This document shows positions 18,366 through 26,696 of a DNA stretch of 64,000 nt, piece by piece. The number at the start of each line of letters is the position of its first letter. Positions within the stretch are counted from its first letter, which is position 1. This DNA is from Bacteroidota bacterium (lineage in GTDB: Bacteria; Bacteroidota; Bacteroidia; Bacteroidales; Cfx3-03): positions 2,099,787 through 2,163,786 of the forward strand of contig JACAUB010000001.1 in NCBI GenBank assembly GCA_013390605.1, written 5' to 3'. Below the pieces are notes generated by a model that was not told the origin of the DNA, made no database searches, and saw nothing but the letters and a program-made list of their open reading frames with translations. The position numbers and the translations under genes were made by a program.

Positions 18366-19436
18366 ATGAAAAAACACAACTTTAATGCCGGTCCATCCAT
18401 CTTACCAAAGGAGGCAATTGAAAACACAGCCAAAGCTATTCTCAATTTGAATGGTTCAGGATTATCTCTACTTGAAATTTCGCACCGTAGCAAAGACTTC
18501 CAGGCTATATTGGACGAAGCGGTTGCTTTATTTAAAGAGTTGCTTGAAATTCCTGAAGGCTATCAGGTTTTGTTTCTTGGTGGTGGGGCTAGCATGCAAT
18601 TTTGCATGGTTCCTTTTAATCTTTTAAACAAAAAGGCCGCATACCTTGAAACAGGCGTTTGGGCAAAAAAAGCACTGAAAGAGGCTAAATTGTTTGGTCA
18701 GGTTGAAGTTGTTGCTTCCTCTTCTGACAAAAACTTCTCGTACATCCCTACGGGATATGCTGTTCCTGCCGATGCTGATTATTTCCATATTACCACAAAT
18801 AATACTATTTATGGAACTGAAATCCGCACTGATATTGATAGTCCTGTTACTTTAGTTGCCGATATGTCATCTGATATTCTTAGCCGCAAAGTTGATGTTT
18901 CTAAATATGGGTTGATCTACGGTGGTGCACAAAAGAACTTAGGTCCTGCTGGTGTTACTTTTGTTATTGTTCGCGAAGACATTCTTGGAAAAGTCGAGCG
19001 TGCATTACCTTCAATGATGGATTATCGTATCCACATTAAAGAAGGTTCTATGTTTAACACCCCTCCTGTTATGCCAATCTTTACGGTTAACGAAACACTG
19101 AAATGGTTAAAATCTATCGGAGGTGTTGAGAAAATTGCAGCTATGAATATCGAAAAAGCTAACCTGCTTTATTCCGCAATAGACAATAGTAAAATGTTTG
19201 TAGGTACTGCTACTAAAGAATCACGTTCTATAATGAACATCTGTTTTGTAATGAAAGATGAATACAAAGACAAAGAAGATGCATTTATGGAATTCACAAA
19301 AAGTCGTGGTATCGTTGGAATCAAGGGTCACCGTTCTGTTGGTGGTTTCAGAGCTTCTACTTACAATGCACTTCCAATCGAAAGCGTACAGGCGCTTGTT
19401 GACTCAATGAGAGATTTTGAAAGCATCAACGCATAA
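18366..19436 (+). CDS. serC: Phosphoserine aminotransferase
   Basis: PLP enzyme converting 3-phosphohydroxypyruvate and glutamate to phosphoserine (EC 2.6.1.52). It also supplies 4-phosphohydroxythreonine in organisms that make PLP by the DXP-dependent route. The 356 residues are of normal length. Marks: FNAGPSILP at the start, GGGASMQF (72-79), NNTIYGTE (145-152) and Schiff-base Lys190 in [12 protein letters not shown]. It is followed 10 bp later by serA, so both consecutive serine-pathway steps are in one operon. Confidence 0.96.
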   Translation: MKKHNFNAGPSILPKEAIENTAKAILNLNGSGLSLLEISHRSKDFQAILDEAVALFKELLEIPEGYQVLFLGGGASMQFCMVPFNLLNKKAAYLETGVWAKKALKEAKLFGQVEVVASSSDKNFSYIPTGYAVPADADYFHITTNNTIYGTEIRTDIDSPVTLVADMSSDILSRKVDVSKYGLIYGGAQKNLGPAGVTFVIVREDILGKVERALPSMMDYRIHIKEGSMFNTPPVMPIFTVNETLKWLKSIGGVEKIAAMNIEKANLLYSAIDNSKMFVGTATKESRSIMNICFVMKDEYKDKEDAFMEFTKSRGIVGIKGHRSVGGFRASTYNALPIESVQALVDSMRDFESINA

Positions 19437-19446
19437 TATAATAGGT

Positions 19447-20370
19447 ATGAAAAAAGTTTTAATTGCTACCGATAAACCTTTTGCGAAGGTAGCGGTTGAC
19501 GGTATTCGTAAAATTACAGATGCTGCCGGTTACGAACTGGTATTGCTAGAAAAATATACGGATAAAGCCGACCTGCTAAAAGCAGTTGCAGATGTTGATG
19601 CAATGATTATAAGATCTGATATTGCGGATAAAGATGTTTTGGAAGCTGGTAAAAATTTAAAGATCGTTGTCAGAGCTGGTGCTGGTTACGACAATATTGA
19701 TCTGGCTGCCGCTACTGAAAACAATATCATTGCTATGAATACACCAGGCCAAAACTCAAATGCTGTTGCCGAACTTGCCTTTGGGATGATGGTTTTAATG
19801 GCCCGTAACAACTACAACGGCTCGTCGGGTAGTGAATTACGTGGTAAAAAAATAGGCATTCATGCTTATGGCAATGTTGGCCGTTATGTTGCAAAGATCG
19901 CTTTTGGTTTTGGAATGGATGTATATGCATTTGATCCTTTTGTTAAGAAAGAAGCTATCGAAGCTGATGGTGTAAAAGTGATAACAGCTGTTGAAGATCT
20001 CTATAGTACTTGTCAGTATGTTTCGCTACACATCCCTGCTACCGCACAAACCAAAAATTCTATCAATTACGAACTACTTTCAAAAATGCCGAAGGGTGCT
20101 ACATTGGTTAATACTGCCCGTAAAGAGGTTATTTGTGAAGAGGGTCTATTAAAGATTTTTGCCGAGCGTGCTGACTTCAGATACCTTTCAGATATCGAAC
20201 CTGCTTGTAAAGCAGAAATTACTGAAAAGTTTGCAGGTAAATTTTTCTTTACACCAAAGAAAATTGGTGCGCAAACTGAAGAAGCAAACATAAATGCGGG
20301 CCTTGCAGCAGCAAATCAGATCGTAAATTTCTTTGAAAAAGGCGATATTTCATTTAAAGTTAACAAATAA
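19447..20370 (+). CDS. serA: D-3-phosphoglycerate dehydrogenase, short ACT-less type
   Basis: NAD-dependent oxidation of 3-phosphoglycerate, entry to serine synthesis (EC 1.1.1.95). The start chosen is the ATG at 19447 (MKKVLIATDK). The frame is open 30 bp further upstream, but that stretch overlaps serC. At 307 residues it lacks the C-terminal ACT domain, so serine feedback by that route is absent. It has VRAGAGYDNID (75-85), a Rossmann glycine region AYGNVGR (140-146) and Arg225 in NTARKE. The usual catalytic His of TPHIG is replaced by Lys: the sequence reads FTPKKIGAQ (268-276). A hairpin follows at 20415. Confidence 0.93.
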   Translation: MKKVLIATDKPFAKVAVDGIRKITDAAGYELVLLEKYTDKADLLKAVADVDAMIIRSDIADKDVLEAGKNLKIVVRAGAGYDNIDLAAATENNIIAMNTPGQNSNAVAELAFGMMVLMARNNYNGSSGSELRGKKIGIHAYGNVGRYVAKIAFGFGMDVYAFDPFVKKEAIEADGVKVITAVEDLYSTCQYVSLHIPATAQTKNSINYELLSKMPKGATLVNTARKEVICEEGLLKIFAERADFRYLSDIEPACKAEITEKFAGKFFFTPKKIGAQTEEANINAGLAAANQIVNFFEKGDISFKVNK

Positions 20371-20414
20371 TATAGCTTTTAATATCTGATTATCAAATAA
20401 TTTAAGTTTATTTA

Positions 20415-20455
20415 ACAAGTCGGGTTCTAAAAACAGAAACCGACTTGTTTTTTTT
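20415..20455 (+). terminator. Terminator after serA
   Basis: Arms CAAGTCGGGTTCT and AGAAACCGACTTG (one mismatch) followed by eight T, 45 bp after the serA stop. It implies that downstream genes have their own promoter. Confidence 0.85.
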
Positions 20456-20565
20456 AAAAACCCTATGTATATTGGTGTTCTAAAATAACCACCTGTTTAA
20501 CCCTAAAGAGCTTCACCATTTAAACGCAAAACCAACGCAAGTCAAACTAAATACGCAAACACAAA

Positions 20566-20982
20566 ATGGAGAACGAATTGGAAAAAACTACAGCATTCTT
20601 CCGATTTGAAGATCTGCGAGTCTATCACAAGGCACTGGATTATATTGATTGGGTAAACCAATCAATTGGAGAGTTTCCGATACCGAAGGGGGATATCATT
20701 AGCGAGAAATTTTTTCAATCAGCTATGAATATCGCAGTTAATATTTCAGAAGGATCGTCAAGGAACAAAAGTCAATTTATCTACTACCTGAAACTAGCTA
20801 AGAGTGCTATCAGAGAGTGTGTTGTCTTCACTTCATTGGCATCAAAACGAAAGTTTTTTACAACAGAAGCAGCTGATTACTCCAGAAATCAGTTGATGGA
20901 AATGACAAAAATGATTGGCGCACTTATTGGCTCTCTCCAACGCAGTTCATCGTTTACTGCCGAAGAGGAAGATGATTTTTAA
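20566..20982 (+). CDS. Four-helix-bundle protein (S23 ribosomal-protein-like family)
   Basis: A 138-residue helical protein of the 23S-intervening-sequence/S23 family. It has FRFEDLRVYHKALDYIDWV (13-31) and the hallmark SAMNIAVNISEGSSRNKSQF (around 52-71) followed by YLKLAKSAIRE. Its molecular function is unknown. Homologues occur inside rRNA intervening sequences but often, as here, as free genes. It sits between serA and DUF1015, after the serA terminator. No rRNA gene is nearby. The acidic tail (EEEDDF) is common in the family. Confidence 0.85.
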   Translation: MENELEKTTAFFRFEDLRVYHKALDYIDWVNQSIGEFPIPKGDIISEKFFQSAMNIAVNISEGSSRNKSQFIYYLKLAKSAIRECVVFTSLASKRKFFTTEAADYSRNQLMEMTKMIGALIGSLQRSSSFTAEEEDDF

Positions 20983-21130
20983 ATCAATCAACGGTTGAAA
21001 TCTTTTCTATAATTATTTAGAATAGACAACTTACTAACGACAGTTTTCTTTACTTTTGATGCAGATTTTCCCCTTACCAAGGGAATTTCTGCTTTTAAAC
21101 ATTACTATTAAGCAAAAAACATAATTTACC

Positions 21131-22378
21131 ATGGCTGTTTTAAAACCATTTAAAGGACTTCGTCCACCCCGAAAGATTGTAAAGGAGCTTGCATCGCGCC
21201 CATACGATGTATTAAACTCTACCGAAGCACGTACAGAGGCAGAAGGCAATCCTTTTTCATTGTTACATATCATTAAACCAGAAATCGACCTTTCCGTTGG
21301 TATTGATGAACATGATGCATCTGTGTACGAAAAAGCAAAGACCAATTTCGAGATGTTTCAAGCGAATGATTGGTTAATTCAGGATGATCAGGAGTCCCTT
21401 TACATCTACGCACAAACCATGAATGGAAAAACCCAATATGGTATTGTAGGTTGTGCTGCTGTCGAAGATTATATGAATAACGTAATCAAAAAACACGAAC
21501 TTACCCGTAAAGATAAAGAAGAAGACAGAATGAAACATGTTCGAATTACTAATGCAAACATGGAACCAGTTTTCTTTACTTACCCCGCCGTAGCTGAACT
21601 CGACGAGATTGTTGCTAAGTTCGTTAATGAAAATGCACCTGTATACGACTTTACATCTGACGATGGGTTTGGTCACCATTTCTGGGTAATTTACAATTCC
21701 GATTTGATAAAGAGAATTGTTGAACTTTTTGCTCAAATTCCTGCAACATATGTTGCAGATGGACATCATAGAACTGCTGCTGCTGCACTTGTTGGTAATG
21801 AAAAGAAGAAATTGAATCTTAATCATACCGGAAATGAGGAATATAATTTTTTCCTTGCTGTTCACTTTCCTGATAACCAATTAACTATTATAGACTACAA
21901 CCGTGTAGTTAAAGATTTGAACGGGTTGACACCAATTGAATTAATGGAAAAACTGGCCCTCGTTTTTGATATCGAAGATAAAGGAACAGAAATTTATAAA
22001 CCAACAAAGCTTCACAACTTCAGCATGTACATGGAGGGCAGATGGTACTCATTAACTGCCAAAGAAGGTACTTATAATGATAATGATCCTATTGGTGTAC
22101 TGGATGTAACCATTCTATCTAATCTGATTCTAGATAGCCTTTTAGGAATAAAAGATTTAAGAACAGACAAACGAATCGACTTTGTAGGTGGTATTCGTGG
22201 TTTAGGAGAATTAAAAAAACGTGTTGATAGTGGCGAAATGAAGATTGCTTTTGCTTTATATGCTGTATCAATGCAACAACTAATTGATATTGCTGATAGC
22301 GGTAATATTATGCCACCCAAAACCACATGGTTTGAACCCAAACTTCGCAGTGGTATAGTGGTTCATAAACTCGACTAA
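21131..22378 (+). CDS. DUF1015 family protein linked to serine biosynthesis
   Basis: A 415-residue soluble protein of the conserved DUF1015 family. Visible motifs are FKGLRPP near the N-terminus, SRPYDVLNSTEAR (22-34), KKHELTRKDKEEDRMKH (120-136) and TYVADGHHRTAAA (206-218). Biochemical activity is not established for the family as far as I know. DGHHR resembles the GxxR-type signature of the ParB/sulfiredoxin fold, including ATP- or ADP-dependent free serine kinases. The gene sits just downstream of serC-serA, so a serine or phosphoserine kinase role is a reasonable hypothesis, not shown. Confidence 0.85.
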   Translation: MAVLKPFKGLRPPRKIVKELASRPYDVLNSTEARTEAEGNPFSLLHIIKPEIDLSVGIDEHDASVYEKAKTNFEMFQANDWLIQDDQESLYIYAQTMNGKTQYGIVGCAAVEDYMNNVIKKHELTRKDKEEDRMKHVRITNANMEPVFFTYPAVAELDEIVAKFVNENAPVYDFTSDDGFGHHFWVIYNSDLIKRIVELFAQIPATYVADGHHRTAAAALVGNEKKKLNLNHTGNEEYNFFLAVHFPDNQLTIIDYNRVVKDLNGLTPIELMEKLALVFDIEDKGTEIYKPTKLHNFSMYMEGRWYSLTAKEGTYNDNDPIGVLDVTILSNLILDSLLGIKDLRTDKRIDFVGGIRGLGELKKRVDSGEMKIAFALYAVSMQQLIDIADSGNIMPPKTTWFEPKLRSGIVVHKLD

Positions 22379-22431
22379 AGCATATATCTTGTTTTCAATA
22401 AACTGATTTATTAATAAAAACTAATAAAACA

Positions 22432-22611
22432 ATGGGAACAACAGAAATCGTACTGGATACTATTTTAAAAGCTGGGAAGCCTTTAAAATCGGGTGAAATA
22501 GCATTAGCTTCCGGCATTGATAAAGCCGAGGTTGATAAGGCAATTAAACTCTTAAAAAAAGAGGAGAAGATTATATCTCCAAAAGTTTGTTACTACGATG
22601 TAGTTAAATAA
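22432..22611 (+). CDS. Small winged-helix-like protein (59 residues)
   Basis: A short frame starting MGTTEIVLDTILKAGKPLKS and ending YYDVVK, 53 bp after DUF1015. Codon use and composition are protein-like. The helix-turn-helix-like stretch SGEIALASGIDKAEVDKAI followed by KLLKKEEKIISPK and a strand looks like a minimal winged-helix DNA-binding domain. Similar small proteins occur in Bacteroidota. It ends right at a terminator, which supports it as a real last gene of the DUF1015 unit. Target unknown. Confidence 0.75.
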   Translation: MGTTEIVLDTILKAGKPLKSGEIALASGIDKAEVDKAIKLLKKEEKIISPKVCYYDVVK

Positions 22612-22612
22612 T

Positions 22613-22639
22613 AATAAAGCCCCTTCTGGGGCTTTATTT
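22613..22639. terminator. Bidirectional terminator between convergent genes
   Basis: Perfect 11-bp stem AATAAAGCCCC with GGGGCTTTATT and a TTCT loop. It lies between the plus-strand small wHTH gene and the minus-strand kinase ending at 22638, so its right arm overlaps the kinase stop region. Confidence 0.88.
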
Positions 22640-24665
22640 ATTTTAAAGGTAAAGTAAACGTAAAGGTTGATCCTTCACCTGGAATTGAATCCACCCATAT
22701 ATCACCACCCATAATATTTATCAAACGTTTGGAAATAGAGAGACCTAACCCCACTCCACCATATTTACGACTATAAGTACCATCAACTTGTGTAAAAACA
22801 TCAAAGATAACCTTGAGACTCTCTTGAGTTATTCCAATACCCGTATCTTTTACATAAAAAACACAATTAGCATCATTTACTTTATAACCAAAGGTGACTG
22901 ATCCTCTCTCTGTAAATTTTAGTGCGTTATTAATCAAATTAACCAGAACTTGCTTCATTCTAAAGAGATCGTTGTTTAAAATAAGTCCTGCATTATCTTG
23001 ATCTGGCTCATAGATAACTTGTATATTCTCATTTTTAGAAGCTGCTTGTTCTTTGTAAAGAATATAAAGATCGTCCATAGTTTGTTTTACAGAAAAAGCC
23101 TCCTTCTCAATATCGATCTGCCCGGCTTCAATCTTAGCCATATCTACGATATCATTGATCAGGTTAGCAAGAGAATCGCCACTCTGTGAAATCATTCGAT
23201 TATAGGTCTCCTTCTCTTCTAACGAAATATCATTTTCATAAACCAACAGATTAGAGAAACCAATAATGGCATTTAATGGTGTCCTGATTTCATGCGACAT
23301 ATTAGCCAGAAATGCAGTCTTTAATCGAGCACTCTCTTCAGCTTTCTCTTTCGCTATATTTAAATCATGAAGCATTTGATGATGTAAAGTAACATCGTGA
23401 GATATACCAATAATTCCTTGTACATCACCTTTAGGATCTGTAAAAAAAGTTTTAATAGTTTCATATCTCACCTCATGACCATCAGGATATTGAATGAGCT
23501 CTTCATTAATTATCGTTTCTTTTGAAGATAGTATCTTTTTATCAGATTCAATGTATTCTTTTGATCGTTCGTAGCCAAGGATATCAGCATCTGTCTTTCC
23601 TATAATTTCCTTTTCATCCATTCCCATATAGGCCTCAAAAGCTTTATTACAGCCTAAATAGCGACACTCCTTATCTTTATAGAATATTAGATTAGGTACT
23701 GCATCAATTAGTGATCGCAATAGAATTTCTTCCTGAAGTAGTGCATCAAAAAATTTATTACGTTCAGCAATCATTTTATTAGCTGAAAACGCTAATTCTT
23801 GAAATTCCTGATGTTTGATACGTTCAATATCGACAATAGAAAAATCATCGGCCGCTTTAGAAAAGACTTTTTTAAACGTCTTTAAATTTTGATAAAGATA
23901 TTTACTCAAACGATGATTAATAAATATCAGGACAATAACGACGATAAGAAAAATAAAGAAGATACGGTAAAGATCGTTTATAATATTATCTCTTAACTTA
24001 ACTCTTTCGTTTTCAATTGTTGAGTTTATTTCATCATAATAAAGACCTGAACCAATCATCCACCCCCACGGTTTAAAAAGCTTTACATACGTTAATTTAT
24101 ATGCTATTGAATCACTTGAGTGTTTCTTGAATTTGTATTCCAAATAGTGTCCTTTACCGTCAGATATTTCGTATTGCATTTTTTTATAAATGGAAATCCA
24201 CTCTTTATTACCCGATTTTAAAATCTGAATTGGAGATACTTGATATTTTCCATCAAAAATCAATGCTTTATTATCCATGGTGTTAATAAAGACATAGCCT
24301 TCGCGACCAAAGGATATTTCACTAATCCGTTTTAGAATGTATTTTTTTAGATGATTTTCTCTTTCTTTAATCTGTATAGGCGATAAATTTTTATTGATTT
24401 CTTCATTAAAACCAATCTCATATGCAAGTTGGTTAAAAACCTGATCTACTTTATCTTTAACAAAATTAGTCTGTTCAGTATAATAATTCGTTCTTAATTT
24501 GACTACCTCAATATTAAATTGTTTTGTTCGATCTCTACTCCAGAAAAAGCCTAAAAGCAAAATAGGAACAATAGAAATGATGATCATCCAAATCAGAATC
24601 ACATCGGTAAACCTCATTTTATAAGGTTTATTCCTTACTTTTAGAAATCTCTTAAATATCGACAT
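22638..24665 (-). CDS. Membrane sensor histidine kinase (Cache-PAS-HisKA-HATPase)
   Basis: A 675-residue sensor kinase. Transmembrane helices lie at about 20-42 and 232-250. Between them is a periplasmic single-Cache sensor with GREGYVFINTMDNKALIF (120-137) and KPWGWMIGSGLYYDEI (198-213), typical of ligand-binding Cache domains. A PAS domain follows (about 312-430), then HisKA with phosphoacceptor His458 in [12 protein letters not shown] and an HATPase with DTGIG and GVGLGLSIS. There is no receiver domain and no adjacent response regulator, so the partner is elsewhere. The signal is unknown. The upstream sulfatase gene ends 13 bp before its start, so the two may be cotranscribed. Confidence 0.92.
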   Translation of the reverse strand: MSIFKRFLKVRNKPYKMRFTDVILIWMIIISIVPILLLGFFWSRDRTKQFNIEVVKLRTNYYTEQTNFVKDKVDQVFNQLAYEIGFNEEINKNLSPIQIKERENHLKKYILKRISEISFGREGYVFINTMDNKALIFDGKYQVSPIQILKSGNKEWISIYKKMQYEISDGKGHYLEYKFKKHSSDSIAYKLTYVKLFKPWGWMIGSGLYYDEINSTIENERVKLRDNIINDLYRIFFIFLIVVIVLIFINHRLSKYLYQNLKTFKKVFSKAADDFSIVDIERIKHQEFQELAFSANKMIAERNKFFDALLQEEILLRSLIDAVPNLIFYKDKECRYLGCNKAFEAYMGMDEKEIIGKTDADILGYERSKEYIESDKKILSSKETIINEELIQYPDGHEVRYETIKTFFTDPKGDVQGIIGISHDVTLHHQMLHDLNIAKEKAEESARLKTAFLANMSHEIRTPLNAIIGFSNLLVYENDISLEEKETYNRMISQSGDSLANLINDIVDMAKIEAGQIDIEKEAFSVKQTMDDLYILYKEQAASKNENIQVIYEPDQDNAGLILNNDLFRMKQVLVNLINNALKFTERGSVTFGYKVNDANCVFYVKDTGIGITQESLKVIFDVFTQVDGTYSRKYGGVGLGLSISKRLINIMGGDIWVDSIPGEGSTFTFTLPLK

Positions 24666-24678
24666 TCTACGTATCTTT

Positions 24679-26538
24679 TTAATAATGCATATAGTCTTGA
24701 AAAAGAACCTGAAGATAGCTCTTTCCTTCTTTAATTAAAGAATCCTTTTCGGTTTTAGGTAGTTTCATCTGATGAAAATGATTCATTCGTTCATCGTAGC
24801 TAAAGTAACTATTTTTTCGAACCCAGCCAACTCCTTCTTCAAAAGAAAAATATCCATATTCAGGACATGTTGGATTTAATAAATTCAGACTCCACCTAAA
24901 GGGTGAAGCATCCAGTTTTAACTGCTTTAGCAATGTTGCAGGTAAATCGTGATGACCTCCCATTTTATTGCAGGTTGTACCCCTAAACTCCTTTTTAATA
25001 ACATCACCAATAAACATCATTGGAATCCGATGATACATTGGACTTGTAAATGGCCAATCGTTATATGAACCATGACTATGGTCGGCTGATAAAATAAAGA
25101 GTGTATTTTTATACCAGGGCTCTTTTTTAACCTTTCTGAAATATTCGCCCAAGCAGTGATCGGTATAATAGGCCGAATTTACATAGCGACGCTCCTTAAT
25201 CTTCCAATGCAACATCTCCGGCATAGGCTGATCGAATGGTGAATGCGAACTTAATGTAAACAATGCAGAGAAGAAAGGCTGTTTCGCTTTATTAAGCTCC
25301 TGATGTTGACGTTCAAGAACAAATTCATCATGTACTCCCAACTTACCATGAATTACATTATTTCCAAAATCTTTTTCCTCCTCAATTTTATCAAATCCAT
25401 TCGACATAATGAATCCTTTTATGTTTCCATAGATTAATTGTCCACCAAAATAAAATGATGTTGAATAACCTTGTTTTTTCAATGTTTTGGTCAGGCTTGG
25501 AATCTTAGGATACTTATCGGGTTGAACCGTAATACATGAGATAGCATGTCCCGGAAAACCTGCAAACAAACAAGCCATTCCTTGTTCGGAACGGGTGCCA
25601 CTCGATATTAAATTATTAAAAAGAATACCCTCCGATTCCAGCTTTCTGAATTCAGGTGTAATCCCAGGTTTACCTCCTAACGACTCAATAAGATCGGCTG
25701 ACCAACTTTCGAGAATAATTAAAACGATATTAGGATGGGTTGTTGTTAAGATTTCCGTAGTTGTATCTTTTGGGGTATATAATATCCGTCGAACCTCAGC
25801 TTCTGCAACTTTTGGATCATATTGCTGAAAAGGATTTTTCTTAAAGTTCTCCATGTTTTCATGAACACTAATAAACAGATTAAATCCTGAATTTACAGCT
25901 GCAAGGTTCATGATATTAGCCTTTGAGTAGTACGACTCACTTTGATTAATGGGAATCTGCTGAACGCCTCCCCTTGCCCCAATTAATAAAAGTGGAGGGA
26001 ATATAAGTAACAGAATCAACGACTGAAACCAGATAAATTTTGTCTTTACTAAATCTTTAAAAAAATATCTTTTATAGAGAAATATACCTATTCCAATTTG
26101 TATAGCGCCAATAAACAATAACAGGAAAAAAACTTTACTATCTGCACTATTTGCAATTTCAGAAGGATGCGAAAGATACATCAATGCTTTATAATGCAAT
26201 TTTGTTTTCCACTCAGGATATATACCTAATTCAGTTGCTGTTACAAATGAATAGATGACAACTAAAATATATGTATAGATTTTTACAACTTTATTGAGCC
26301 AATCAACAAAATAGACAGACTGAAAAAGAAAGACAAAAAATGGTAAAATTAAGAAATAACAACTCGTAGCAAAATCAAGTCGTAATGCATGCCAAAAACA
26401 AGCAAGTTGTTCTAGTAATGAAACATGATCTTCTAGTATCTCACCATAATTATAAACAATAAAAACGAATCGTGTTATAGCAAAAAACAGAATCCAGAAT
26501 AAGAATTGACGAACAATTGCCTTAAGTAGTGCTGACAT
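24679..26538 (-). CDS. LTA synthase-like membrane sulfatase/phosphoglycerol transferase
   Basis: A 619-residue protein of the LtaS/MdoB family. About five N-terminal membrane helices (up to about residue 190) are followed by a periplasmic sulfatase-fold domain. Catalytic features are IVLIILESWSADLIESLGG (metal Glu), the SGTRSEQG segment that should hold the nucleophile Thr, SSHSPFDQP, and SADHSHG near the C-terminus. Gram-negative members transfer phosphoglycerol or related groups to glycans or lipids; the acceptor is unknown. I chose the ATG at 26538 (MSALLKAIV). The frame is open to 26592, but a -7-like box CAAAAGTA sits at 26590-26597, too late for that start. Confidence 0.9.
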   Translation of the reverse strand: MSALLKAIVRQFLFWILFFAITRFVFIVYNYGEILEDHVSLLEQLACFWHALRLDFATSCYFLILPFFVFLFQSVYFVDWLNKVVKIYTYILVVIYSFVTATELGIYPEWKTKLHYKALMYLSHPSEIANSADSKVFFLLLFIGAIQIGIGIFLYKRYFFKDLVKTKFIWFQSLILLLIFPPLLLIGARGGVQQIPINQSESYYSKANIMNLAAVNSGFNLFISVHENMENFKKNPFQQYDPKVAEAEVRRILYTPKDTTTEILTTTHPNIVLIILESWSADLIESLGGKPGITPEFRKLESEGILFNNLISSGTRSEQGMACLFAGFPGHAISCITVQPDKYPKIPSLTKTLKKQGYSTSFYFGGQLIYGNIKGFIMSNGFDKIEEEKDFGNNVIHGKLGVHDEFVLERQHQELNKAKQPFFSALFTLSSHSPFDQPMPEMLHWKIKERRYVNSAYYTDHCLGEYFRKVKKEPWYKNTLFILSADHSHGSYNDWPFTSPMYHRIPMMFIGDVIKKEFRGTTCNKMGGHHDLPATLLKQLKLDASPFRWSLNLLNPTCPEYGYFSFEEGVGWVRKNSYFSYDERMNHFHQMKLPKTEKDSLIKEGKSYLQVLFQDYMHY

Positions 26539-26589
26539 AATATAATGAAAAATTAATACTGAGGTAATACCGTTGCTAAAAAGAATTTG

Positions 26590-26597
26590 CAAAAGTA
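26590..26597 (-). promoter_or_regulatory. Putative -7 box (TACTTTTG) of the LTA synthase-like gene
   Basis: Fits TAnnTTTG on the minus strand, 51 bp upstream of the chosen ATG at 26538. It overlaps the alternative start at 26592 and so argues against that start. Confidence 0.5.
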
Positions 26598-26666
26598 ATA
26601 AATATAAAAGTCCACTTTTCTGAAATTAACATAGGTTAGAAATTACTTACTTAAATGAATGATTAA

Positions 26667-26674
26667 TATCTTTG
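26667..26674 (+). promoter_or_regulatory. Putative -7 box (TATCTTTG) of the GH92 gene
   Basis: Exact TAnnTTTG match 22 bp upstream of the GH92 ATG. The -33 element is not distinct. Confidence 0.5.
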
Positions 26675-26696
26675 CCTTATTAATAAACATTCATTT

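Noticed and set aside
19417..19446. Upstream in-frame start of serA overlapping serC
   Set aside because: The extra ten residues are not part of the Rossmann-type N-terminus; MKKVLIATDK at 19447 is the natural start.
20566..20982. rRNA intervening sequence because of the S23-like protein
   Set aside because: No rRNA sequence is present around it; the protein family also occurs as free genes.
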